IMG/VR virus record: IMGVR_UViG_3300022074_000050
Location: 1-55,048 of that record
DNA length: 55,048 bases
Direction: 5' to 3' (one strand)
From: a virus
Position 1 is the first letter of the stretch; every line of letters starts with the position of its first letter. A program made the position numbers and the translations under genes. Below the pieces are notes generated by a model. That model saw only the letters and a list, made by a program, of their open reading frames with translations, had not been told where the DNA came from and searched no databases. Positions 1-6,346 of the stretch are shown in pieces.

Positions 1-30
1 AATCGGGGCGCGGGTAGCGCCGTTATTAAT

Positions 31-59
31 AACGTAGCGGCGACTACCCCGAAAGTAAA
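31..59 (-). promoter_or_regulatory. Early sigma70-like promoter, copy 1
   Basis: On the minus strand a TTTACT -35 box (59-54), a 17-bp spacer and a TACGTT -10 box (36-31) match the other early promoters. The conserved block TAGTGCTTTACTTTC begins with the TAG stop codon of the 230-aa gene. The palindrome GTTATTAATAAC (22-33) and a larger imperfect inverted repeat (about 13-49) overlap the -10 box. It points off the left edge of the window, so its target gene is not seen. Confidence 0.6.
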
Positions 60-62
60 GCA

Positions 63-755
63 CTAACCTGCGAAAGCTAGGACGCTTAACGATACCGCTA
101 CGAGTATAGCGATCCCTGCTATCGAAATCCCAATAACGGCTGGCCAAATCGGTACTTCTAACTTTGACGGGGTTACTGTAATCTCCGATGGTTTTTGCCG
201 GTCGATAATTTTGTCGATATTTTTCAACATCTCTTGTATATCGCTCGGCGGCTCTAGTTTCTCAGCAGCTTTCTCAGCGGCTTCTTTTACAGCCTCTTGC
301 GAATGCTCAGGCGTATCTCGTTTTATCGACCACTCTCGTGGTGGGGGAAGCTCTGAACTCGGATCTTCGAGGATACGCTCAAGTTTTTCGATACGTTTTT
401 TACTCGCGCCCTGTTCACCATTCTCTATCTTCGAAAGACTGTACATCGTTCTTGACAGTAGTGACGGTTCAGCTTTACTTCTAAAAACGTCATACGCTGC
501 AAAAGTATAAACAGGGTTCTTAGTTCCTCGACTGCTCTGTCGAACAAGGTATCCTTGGGATATCGCTGAACCTGTCAATATTCTTTGAAACTGATTTACC
601 GTTGACGGCGGCTTTTCTTGAGCTATCTCAGTCCAAATCCTCCGACATTCTTTGTACAACTCTAAGCGAGTCGCGGAACCGTTCAAGTTCTCCATCGCGG
701 TATATATTACCATGGAGCGGGAATGCAGCCTTCTTGGTATCGGTGCAATCTTCAT
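63..755 (-). CDS. Putative early membrane-anchored protein with N-terminal basic region
   Basis: This 230-residue protein is not a family I recognise. The N-terminal third (about residues 15-90) is basic and looks helical, compatible with a winged-helix fold, but no motif proves this. The middle is charged and probably coiled coil (about 115-185). The last 28 residues form one hydrophobic segment, consistent with a C-terminal tail anchor. The ATG at 755 follows a GGAG ribosome site about 10 bases upstream. It is the second gene of the operon that starts at the promoter near 1251-1279, after the H1-like gene. Role unknown; membrane placement is inferred from the hydrophobic tail. Confidence 0.7.
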   Translation of the reverse strand: MKIAPIPRRLHSRSMVIYTAMENLNGSATRLELYKECRRIWTEIAQEKPPSTVNQFQRILTGSAISQGYLVRQSSRGTKNPVYTFAAYDVFRSKAEPSLLSRTMYSLSKIENGEQGASKKRIEKLERILEDPSSELPPPREWSIKRDTPEHSQEAVKEAAEKAAEKLEPPSDIQEMLKNIDKIIDRQKPSEITVTPSKLEVPIWPAVIGISIAGIAILVAVSLSVLAFAG

Positions 756-779
756 TCTACTTTCTCCTATGTAGATATT

Positions 780-795
780 GGGGGCCGTAGCCCCC
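780..795 (-). other. GC-rich hairpin between early genes
   Basis: GGGGGC (780-785) pairs with GCCCCC (790-795) around a 4-base loop, 8 bases past the stop codon of the 128-aa gene. On the minus strand it is not followed by a run of T, so it is either a weak terminator or an mRNA-stabilising or attenuating hairpin before the next ribosome site. Confidence 0.5.
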
Positions 796-802
796 GATGA
801 AA

Positions 803-1189
803 TTAAAGCTGTACGATAAACCCTTCATCGATCAGGGCTTTTTTGTAGCAAGCGATAATTCGCTTTTTCTGCTTTTCTGGGTTTTTAGTATTCGGCATAC
901 TGATATGCCCTTCCTGAACTCCTAGATCAGCAACTTGCTGCATCGTAAAATCGTCACGATTAAACTCTGCAGATTCAATATCTTGCATTGAAATAATCAA
1001 GGCTTGGAACTGCGGGGTTTTGACAGTAGTCTCCCCGAGTTGCTTGCCGGTGTACTTAAAGTGCTGTGCAGCACGACCACGACTCGCGGCTGGTGCTTTC
1101 GTTACTTTAATCGCAGATACCTTGGCTACTTTCTTAGCGGCAGGTTTCTTTGGCGCAGCTGGGGCTGCTTCTTTTTTGGCTGTTGCCAT
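803..1189 (-). CDS. Histone H1-like Ala/Lys-rich early protein
   Basis: The 128-residue product has two parts. Residues 1-40 are almost only Ala, Lys, Pro and Val with repeated PAAKK-type motifs, resembling histone H1 tails and bacterial Hc1/HU extensions. Residues 41-128 form a more ordered, still basic part with no family I can name. The N-terminal composition suggests DNA or RNA binding; this is inference. It is the first gene after the promoter at 1251-1279, with a leader hairpin and an AGAAAGGAG site just before the ATG, so it is likely expressed early and strongly. Confidence 0.75.
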   Translation of the reverse strand: MATAKKEAAPAAPKKPAAKKVAKVSAIKVTKAPAASRGRAAQHFKYTGKQLGETTVKTPQFQALIISMQDIESAEFNRDDFTMQQVADLGVQEGHISMPNTKNPEKQKKRIIACYKKALIDEGFIVQL

Positions 1190-1226
1190 GTCATTCTCCT
1201 TTCTATGATGACGTTATACTTTCTAA

Positions 1227-1240
1227 CTGGTTTTTACCAG
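1227..1240 (-). other. Leader hairpin downstream of early promoter 2
   Basis: CTGGT (1227-1231) and ACCAG (1236-1240) form a 5-bp stem with a four-base loop. It lies between the -10 box and the ribosome site of the H1-like gene, so it would be in the 5' end of the transcript. Similar leader hairpins follow promoters 3 and 6. Confidence 0.5.
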
Positions 1241-1250
1241 CATGTTTACT

Positions 1251-1279
1251 ACTTTACTACCGACGCTACCGAAAGTAAA
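1251..1279 (-). promoter_or_regulatory. Early sigma70-like promoter, copy 2
   Basis: TTTACT (1279-1274), a 17-bp spacer and TAAAGT (1256-1251) on the minus strand, within the conserved CTTTACTTTC context shared with copies 1, 3 and 4. It serves the H1-like gene and the 230-aa gene after it. The stop codon of the 63-aa gene lies 14 bases upstream of the -35 box. Confidence 0.7.
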
Positions 1280-1292
1280 GCAGTATTTAGAT

Positions 1293-1484
1293 TTACCGAT
1301 CTTGGTTGACATACGCTGATGTCGGCTCACCTGTATCGAACATCTCAGGTTCTTCAACTGGTGAGTAGTATCTAATCAGCCTTTGGCAGCGATCTGCCAT
1401 ACGCAAGCATTCGCTGCGCATAATCGTTAATTCAGCTTGTAGCTGTATTAAATCTTCGGGCAAATTAAGATTCGGAACTTTCAT
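1293..1484 (-). CDS. Small hypothetical early protein (63 aa)
   Basis: A short helical protein starting MKVPNLNLPEDL, with one Cys in the middle (SECLRMADRC) and no recognised domain. The start at 1484 is chosen over a longer open frame because GGAGG stands six bases before this ATG, and the longer frame would reach further into the preceding gene. It overlaps the 3' end of the 108-aa gene and is last in the operon that begins at the promoter at 3140-3168. Confidence 0.6.
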   Translation of the reverse strand: MKVPNLNLPEDLIQLQAELTIMRSECLRMADRCQRLIRYYSPVEEPEMFDTGEPTSAYVNQDR

Positions 1485-1791
1485 TTTTATCCTCCATTCG
1501 CCATACTCGGACACCGCTAACTTCTTTGTTGCCAGATTTCTCTAGGCGTACTCGAGAGATAAACTGCCACTTCGGCTGCTTACCCGCGATAAAAGTTCTA
1601 AGTGATTGGTCGATACGATTCTTCAATCGTTTCGATGTGTCGATGCCATCGTCGTCAGGTAAAAACATCATCGATGCTTGTTTACCGTCTTTGGCTGGTG
1701 GAAATTTATCCCACGGATATTTCGTAGTGCTACGCAAATCCGTAGGTAGGGGTACGTCGACATCGAAGTCCCCCCACTGTGCATCAGACAT
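1465..1791 (-). CDS. Hypothetical early protein (108 aa)
   Basis: Starts MSDAQWGDFDVDVP. The ATG at 1791 has AAGGAGA at good spacing; the frame also opens one codon earlier at a TTG. A central stretch, KNRIDQSLRTFIAGKQPKWQ, and a basic beta-rich C-terminus (FISRVRLEKSGN, VRVWRM) suggest a small alpha/beta protein that may bind nucleic acid, but no family is recognised. It overlaps both neighbours, consistent with translational coupling within the operon headed by the DUF932 gene. Confidence 0.65.
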   Translation of the reverse strand: MSDAQWGDFDVDVPLPTDLRSTTKYPWDKFPPAKDGKQASMMFLPDDDGIDTSKRLKNRIDQSLRTFIAGKQPKWQFISRVRLEKSGNKEVSGVRVWRMEDKNESSES

Positions 1792-2056
1792 CAAAGTCTC
1801 CTTCTTCTACTAGGTTTTCCCAATCCGACTGGTAGCCGGAATTAGCTATTTCAGAAGAGAGGGCGCAGTCTTGCTGCACCATCTTCTGGGTAAGGCTCAA
1901 GCACACGAATCTCGCGTGCTCTTGCAACTCGTGGAACTCGCTAAGTGGGCGATCTAATACTTTACCGTCGGCGAGTGCGTATAAGGTATACCACAGCTCG
2001 CTAACGGTTTCCTGATCTACAATTACAGCGTTGTTCAACTTTACTACTTCGCCCAT
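1784..2056 (-). CDS. Hypothetical early protein (90 aa)
   Basis: An acidic, mainly helical 90-residue protein with no recognised domain. Its ATG directly abuts the TAA stop codon of the DUF932 gene, so translation is probably coupled. Its 3' end overlaps the start of the 108-aa gene by eight bases. It is the second gene of the operon from the promoter at 3140-3168. Small acidic early phage proteins are often host-takeover factors, but nothing here shows this directly. Confidence 0.65.
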   Translation of the reverse strand: MGEVVKLNNAVIVDQETVSELWYTLYALADGKVLDRPLSEFHELQEHARFVCLSLTQKMVQQDCALSSEIANSGYQSDWENLVEEGDFDV

Positions 2057-3073
2057 TTACGCCGCCTTCGCATATTCAAGTGCAAGATTAAACGCTTTGG
2101 TCTTAGCCGCTGACGCGTTACCGAACATCGCGTTGTATACACGGTTTTCGCCGGTACGCTGATGGTCTTCAACAAACGTCACAGCGTTTACCGCGCCCCA
2201 CCATGTACCCTTAGCTGATTTAGCGTCGGCTCCTGGAGAAGTGACTAACGCTTCAAACACCGTCTTAGCGGTATTGTTTAGCGCATCGCGTAACGGGCCG
2301 TCTTCGGGCTTGTGGTCTTCCAACAGCTTCGGTTGGTACAAGCTAGAGATAAACTCTAGAACCTGACCGTCTTTAGCTTTCGTCTTGGATAAGAACTCAG
2401 CCGCTTCCTTAAACTCTGCACGCCGCTCGTATACAGCGCCCATAGTTTTAAGAGCTTCCTCTTCTCGGATATCGTCAAACGCGGTACGGTGCGACATACG
2501 AAACTCAGCGGTTGCTGTTTGCTTTAACGCTAGTTGCAACGTATTGCTACATACGACTCGCACTTCGGTGTCGCGTATAGACATCGCATATCCTGGCTGG
2601 TGTGGCTGACGAAATAGTACGAAGCCGTTGATCTCGTCGCCTCCAGGAAGTTCGAAGCTATCGTTTAACTTAGCAAGTCCGAAGATATCCTTACCGCCTC
2701 GTAAGCTACCCGCCGTCTCCATAGAGATATGGGCGTGTTTAGCAAACTTCTGGAAGAAGTCGAAGATACGTTCGTTTTGGATAGGTTGGTAATCTTGTGA
2801 ACAAGTACCGAGGATCGTATTGTCGCTATCGCGCATAATACTAAAGCGGTCAGGGTGCTCCATAACCTCGTCAAGAATGATATTACCGTCAGCGTCTTTT
2901 TCGTATTCGCTAACGGGCCGCGCCAGCGTATATAAAGGACGCTTGTCTACCGACCAGTCTAGACCGGCGGCGACCATCATCTCATGTGGTGTTAACGTAC
3001 CGTCAACTTCCACGCCTTCGCCGTGCCAAGGCACTTGGCCTGTCCACGCCATACTTTCTACTGCTGCTACCAT
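2057..3073 (-). CDS. DUF932 family protein (phage/plasmid-like)
   Basis: A 338-residue protein that fits the DUF932 / phage-plasmid-like family. It starts with an N-terminal WHGEGVEV segment and continues through the family-typical core, including NGFVLFRQPHQPGY, RVVCSNTLQLAL and FRMSHR. The C-terminus has the NAVTFVEDHQR and NRVYNAMFG motifs. Members are common in phages and plasmids near replication genes, but their biochemical function is not settled. The ATG at 3073 follows AAAGGAGACTACCC. It is first in its operon, directly after promoter 3 and a leader hairpin. Confidence 0.8.
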   Translation of the reverse strand: MVAAVESMAWTGQVPWHGEGVEVDGTLTPHEMMVAAGLDWSVDKRPLYTLARPVSEYEKDADGNIILDEVMEHPDRFSIMRDSDNTILGTCSQDYQPIQNERIFDFFQKFAKHAHISMETAGSLRGGKDIFGLAKLNDSFELPGGDEINGFVLFRQPHQPGYAMSIRDTEVRVVCSNTLQLALKQTATAEFRMSHRTAFDDIREEEALKTMGAVYERRAEFKEAAEFLSKTKAKDGQVLEFISSLYQPKLLEDHKPEDGPLRDALNNTAKTVFEALVTSPGADAKSAKGTWWGAVNAVTFVEDHQRTGENRVYNAMFGNASAAKTKAFNLALEYAKAA

Positions 3074-3111
3074 GGGTAGTCTCCTTTGTAAGTTCTACTT
3101 TCTAAATGTTC

Positions 3112-3132
3112 GTAACGCTGTCACGGCGCTAC
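3112..3132 (-). other. Leader hairpin downstream of early promoter 3
   Basis: On the minus strand GTAGCG (3132-3127) can pair with CGTTAC (3117-3112), with one G-U pair in RNA, around a nine-base loop. It lies between the -10 box and the ribosome site of the DUF932 gene. Confidence 0.4.
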
Positions 3133-3139
3133 TTTTAAT

Positions 3140-3168
3140 ACTTTAGCCGCGAGGGTTACGAAAGTAAA
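3140..3168 (-). promoter_or_regulatory. Early sigma70-like promoter, copy 3
   Basis: TTTACT (3168-3163), a 17-bp spacer and TAAAGT (3145-3140) on the minus strand. The TAG stop codon of the VRR-NUC gene (3174-3172) is the first three bases of the conserved TAGTGCTTTACT block. It drives the operon DUF932 - 90 aa - 108 aa - 63 aa. Confidence 0.75.
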
Positions 3169-3171
3169 GCA

Positions 3172-3561
3172 CTAAGCCGACGCTTTAAAGATAAAAGTAA
3201 ACAGGGTTTTCCAATCGTACGGAGCCTCCAGAGTAACGGCAGACTCGCTTTTCCAACTAAGCTCTTGTATCTCTTTTAGCTCAGTCGGCTGGAATAATTT
3301 AATCTCTCTATTCTTTCTAATCAGTACGAAACAGTTGCCGCCTGCTTTAGATCGATTGTAAAGCCAAGCGATCTGGAAGGGACTCAACTCCGACTTATTG
3401 CCTTTGATCGATTTAAGCTCGATCCAGATCTCTTTGCCGTTTTGACAGTAGTTTACGTCCGGCACTCCCTTCCCTGTCCCTCCAGTCTCGATCCGCTGAA
3501 CGTGGGCTTCGTTAGGGATATGCGGTTTCATTAGAGACCAGAACTGTGATTCTTTAGCCAT
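3172..3561 (-). CDS. VRR-NUC-type PD-(D/E)XK nuclease
   Basis: A 129-residue protein with the nuclease signature: GVPDVNY (Asp35) followed by an IWIELK strand (Glu48, Lys50), which is the PD...ExK core of VRR-NUC and related small phage nucleases. The GTGKGVPD loop and the SPFQIAWLYNRSKAGG helix after the core fit this family. VRR-NUC proteins cut branched or flap DNA, and stand-alone phage versions are thought to act in replication or recombination. It lies downstream of the polymerase in the same operon. The exact substrate is unknown. Confidence 0.8.
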   Translation of the reverse strand: MAKESQFWSLMKPHIPNEAHVQRIETGGTGKGVPDVNYCQNGKEIWIELKSIKGNKSELSPFQIAWLYNRSKAGGNCFVLIRKNREIKLFQPTELKEIQELSWKSESAVTLEAPYDWKTLFTFIFKASA

Positions 3562-3664
3562 ACGTTACCAGCATCTGTAATACGAAACTAAGAATGTATA
3601 TCCCGATGATAATCGAGATACCTACGAGTATCCCCGTGATTACATCATCGCGTTCGGGCTTCAT
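3554..3664 (-). CDS. Single-pass membrane microprotein (36 aa)
   Basis: A short frame in the gap between two early genes encodes MKPERDDVITGI, followed by a hydrophobic stretch (about residues 9-34) long enough to span a membrane. Its ATG overlaps the stop codon of the upstream gene (TAATG), and its TAA overlaps the first codons of the nuclease gene. Tight coupling on both sides supports it being real. Charged N-terminus then one membrane segment; function unknown. Confidence 0.6.
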   Translation of the reverse strand: MKPERDDVITGILVGISIIIGIYILSFVLQMLVTYG

Positions 3665-3993
3665 TAATGCTTAATCATCCCTTCTTCAGAGATCTTTTCA
3701 AGAATACTCTCTCGATCCCCGAAGATTTCTAACAGCTCGAAAGCGTTAGCTCTAATTTCTTCCATCATCTCATCCGCTTCTTCGATCGTATAGTTTAAAA
3801 GATGGATCAAGTTTACCGATCCGACGAATACCATAGCTTTGTATACATCCATCATATCGACATTGCCGTCCCCACGCATCTCTTCTAACCATTCGTTAAT
3901 CGTGTCGAAAATGATCTTTACTTGTTCTTCATCGCATTGGATCTCAAACTCACCGCTCCCAAACATTTTAACTTCCTTTATTCCGGTGCTCAT
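3664..3993 (-). CDS. Acidic hypothetical early protein
   Basis: A strongly acidic, helical protein (109 residues from the ATG at 3993; an alternative ATG at 4008 adds five). The 3993 start is preferred because GGAGACTACTACC precedes it, nearly the same leader as the DUF932 gene. Motifs such as INEWLEEMRGDGNVDMMDVYKAMVF and EEADEMMEEIRANA suggest an all-helical fold. No family is recognised. Its start overlaps the HTH gene upstream, and its stop overlaps the start of the microprotein. Confidence 0.65.
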   Translation of the reverse strand: MSTGIKEVKMFGSGEFEIQCDEEQVKIIFDTINEWLEEMRGDGNVDMMDVYKAMVFVGSVNLIHLLNYTIEEADEMMEEIRANAFELLEIFGDRESILEKISEEGMIKH

Positions 3994-4180
3994 GGTAGTA
4001 GTCTCCATTGCCTTTTTGAACTTTCGTTACGATCTGCCAGATTCGCTGCTTACTTACGTTGTATATCTGTCCTATCTCTTTAAGAGTCATCGTACCGCTA
4101 TCATACAGTTGAAAAATCTGTTTATATGTTTCTTCGTTTTTCGCGATATCTTCTTGCGAAAGACTTTGTATTCGCATCAT
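3968..4180 (-). CDS. Small helix-turn-helix protein, sigma region 4-like
   Basis: A 70-residue protein whose centre (MTLKEIGQIYNVSKQRIWQI, about residues 30-50) has the shape of a helix-turn-helix as in sigma70 region 4: a TLxEIG helix, a turn, then VSKQRIWQI as recognition helix. The N-terminal ETYKQIFQLYDSG helix precedes it. It probably binds DNA and could steer the host RNA polymerase; this is inference. The ATG overlaps the polymerase stop codon (ATGA), so it is co-translated with the DNA polymerase. Confidence 0.7.
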   Translation of the reverse strand: MMRIQSLSQEDIAKNEETYKQIFQLYDSGTMTLKEIGQIYNVSKQRIWQIVTKVQKGNGDYYHEHRNKGS

Positions 4181-6039
4181 TTAGCTTCACCCCAATTTAT
4201 TCCGGTTTCGTAATCCACTACCAGTGGAACTTTTAAATCGACGCAGTTGACCATTCGATCGATCACCATGTCTGATTGTTCTTTATTAAAAATCGAATAG
4301 TCGAGTTCGTCATGTATACCGATATGTGGAACTAATCCTTCTTTCCACAAATCACGCATAGCGAGTTTCGTCATATCCGCAGCCGATCCTTGAATCAGCT
4401 TGTTTAGTGCCTTGTATGTAAACGACCGCTTGAGGTTACTGCCGTACTTATCTACCGCTTCTTCTCTTGGCAGTGGAGCATGTTTTTCACCGTGTAAGTA
4501 CCCTACCGGCTCCCATAGATCGAAATGGCATTTACGACCACCGAGCGTTGTTATATAGCCGCGCTGCTCTGCCATCCGAGTACACATGTTTTGTATGCCT
4601 CGAATAAAAGGAACACGACTATGGTACAGGTCGAGTAGTTTCCCAGCTTCGTCTGACTCTAGTCCTAGTTCTTTAATGAGCTTTTCGCGGCCCATCCCAT
4701 ACGTTAGACCAAGGTTGATATTCTTAGCTTGTTTGCGGGGGATACCGGCCATATCCGCTACGATCTGGTGAAAGTCAGCTCCTTCGTTAGAATATGCATT
4801 TACCGCGTCAGCGGCTCCCTCGAGTCCGAGTAGCGACGAATAATGTACGGTGATTCGAGGCTCTTGTTGAGAGTAATCGAATACTCCCCACGTTGCTCCT
4901 TCTTCGGGGATAAACAAAGACCGAATCAGCTTACCGATCTCTGGGTCTCTCGCGGGAACTTGCTGAAGGTTTGGGTTCGAGTAACTAAACCTTCCTGTTA
5001 CTGTACCGCCGCCGTCATTCTTTAGCGGGTGAGCTTCAGCGTGTATCCGACCGTGGTGCGAATATTCTAAGATCGCTCCTTCGATAAACGTAGTCCGAGC
5101 TTTATTAATACGTCGAGCTTCGACGATCATCTTCGGAAGGTCATGTTCGTGAGCTTCTAACCACGGGCCTTGGAAACTTGGCGCACCTTTCTCAGTGTGT
5201 GGATACCATAAGTCATTGGCGTCGAACGCTTTTTGTATTGACGCGCTCGCCCAAATATCTACGTTGATACCGAACCGTCTCTTAATCTCTACGAGTAGTT
5301 GCTGTTCTTTCTTAGACATTTGCTCCGAGGCTTGCTCTGCTCGGGCCGTGTCGATCCGAACGCCGCGCCATCGCATCTCGATCAGTAGCGGTATAAGGTC
5401 GCACTCTAGGTCGAATATCTTCTGCAGCCCCTCGGCCTCTATACGCTTCCCTAGCGTCTTCCACAGGCGTAGCGTTAGGACTGCGTCCTGTTCCGCATAC
5501 GGCCCCACATACTTCGCTGGGAGCGACCACATGCCGCTCTTTGCATTTACGCCCCACGCTTTCGCTGCCATCTCGAGTAGCGTTTCGTCTTTTTCCTCAG
5601 CTAGTAAATCCTTACCTAAGTTGTTTAGCGAGTATGACCGGCGGTTTTCATCTAACAGTGGCGCTGCAAACATCGTATCGCGTAGCCTGCAAGTTAGCTC
5701 CAGACCTTCACGTTTTAGCCAGCCCACATCATAAAGTGCATTATGGAAAACCATCGTACCTTTATGATTTTCAAAGGTTCTTTTGAGCCAGCGTAGGACA
5801 ACTTCTTCTTCTAAGTTGCCGCCGTTTTCGTGCCGTATCGGTAAATAGCCTGACCATGAATCTGATGCGATAGCGATCCCAACAACATAGCCGTCACCCG
5901 TTGCCCATCCTGGACCACGGTTTATCAAGTTGGGGTCGTAAGTTTCTAAATCGACCGCGAGCGTTTCGTGTGGGTCGAACTTAGGTAGAACTTGCGGAGC
6001 TATCCATTCGCTTTCAGGCTGGATCAGTGGTATCTGCAT
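4177..6039 (-). CDS. polA: Family A DNA polymerase (Pol I-like) with 3'-5' exonuclease
   Basis: A 620-residue replicative polymerase. The exonuclease domain (about 1-195) keeps DLE (Asp30, Glu32), FHNALYD (Asn100, Asp104) and YAEQD (Tyr181, Asp185), so proofreading should be active. There is no 5' nuclease domain. The palm has motif A DYSQQEPR (388-395), motif B RKQAKNINLGLTYG (435-448) and motif C HDE (576-578). The residue matching E. coli Phe762 is Leu443. Motif A carries Gln and Pro where most Pol I proteins have Ile and Leu. It lies between nucleotide genes and small regulators in the early operon that starts at 9896-9924. It should copy the phage genome. Confidence 0.97.
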   Translation of the reverse strand: MQIPLIQPESEWIAPQVLPKFDPHETLAVDLETYDPNLINRGPGWATGDGYVVGIAIASDSWSGYLPIRHENGGNLEEEVVLRWLKRTFENHKGTMVFHNALYDVGWLKREGLELTCRLRDTMFAAPLLDENRRSYSLNNLGKDLLAEEKDETLLEMAAKAWGVNAKSGMWSLPAKYVGPYAEQDAVLTLRLWKTLGKRIEAEGLQKIFDLECDLIPLLIEMRWRGVRIDTARAEQASEQMSKKEQQLLVEIKRRFGINVDIWASASIQKAFDANDLWYPHTEKGAPSFQGPWLEAHEHDLPKMIVEARRINKARTTFIEGAILEYSHHGRIHAEAHPLKNDGGGTVTGRFSYSNPNLQQVPARDPEIGKLIRSLFIPEEGATWGVFDYSQQEPRITVHYSSLLGLEGAADAVNAYSNEGADFHQIVADMAGIPRKQAKNINLGLTYGMGREKLIKELGLESDEAGKLLDLYHSRVPFIRGIQNMCTRMAEQRGYITTLGGRKCHFDLWEPVGYLHGEKHAPLPREEAVDKYGSNLKRSFTYKALNKLIQGSAADMTKLAMRDLWKEGLVPHIGIHDELDYSIFNKEQSDMVIDRMVNCVDLKVPLVVDYETGINWGEAK

Positions 6040-6346
6040 CTATGAGTCCTCCTGATTCTAGCGAACGAATATGTTGCTCAACTAAAAATAAATACCGTCT
6101 GAGGTCTCCGATATCGTCGAGTAGTCCATCCTCGCCGTCGAACTTTAGCCCTGCTTCGAACACATCGTAATTACAATGCTCGGCTTGCTGTTCGATCCTG
6201 TCGAACTTACGGGCCAACATCATAAACGCTCCCGTACCGCCCCGACGCTTCCACGAATCGCCGTAAGATTTTTCTGATTCGATCAGGCTAACAATGTCTT
6301 CCTGAGCGATATTCTTCATATCCGTCCACTTGCGATCAAGACCCAT
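6014..6346 (-). CDS. DUF1599 / nucleotide-modification-associated (Nmad1-like) protein
   Basis: A 110-residue protein. The ATG at 6346 is chosen because GGAG stands eight bases upstream; the open frame extends further but only inside the thymidylate-synthase gene. Its core has YGDSWKRRGGTGAFMMLARK (29-48), a KFDRIE segment and GEDGLLDDIGDLRRYLFLVE (71-90), which I recognise as the DUF1599 pattern. That family was named nucleotide-modification-associated domain 1 because it sits beside base-hypermodification genes. It overlaps both the ThyA-like gene and the polymerase gene. Biochemical role unknown; family call from memory. Confidence 0.65.
   Translation of the reverse strand: MGLDRKWTDMKNIAQEDIVSLIESEKSYGDSWKRRGGTGAFMMLARKFDRIEQQAEHCNYDVFEAGLKFDGEDGLLDDIGDLRRYLFLVEQHIRSLESGGLIDADTTDPA

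Noticed and set aside
5195-5734. Long plus-strand ORF (179 aa)
   Set aside because: Antisense to the polymerase gene, Ser/Arg-rich composition typical of a shadow frame.
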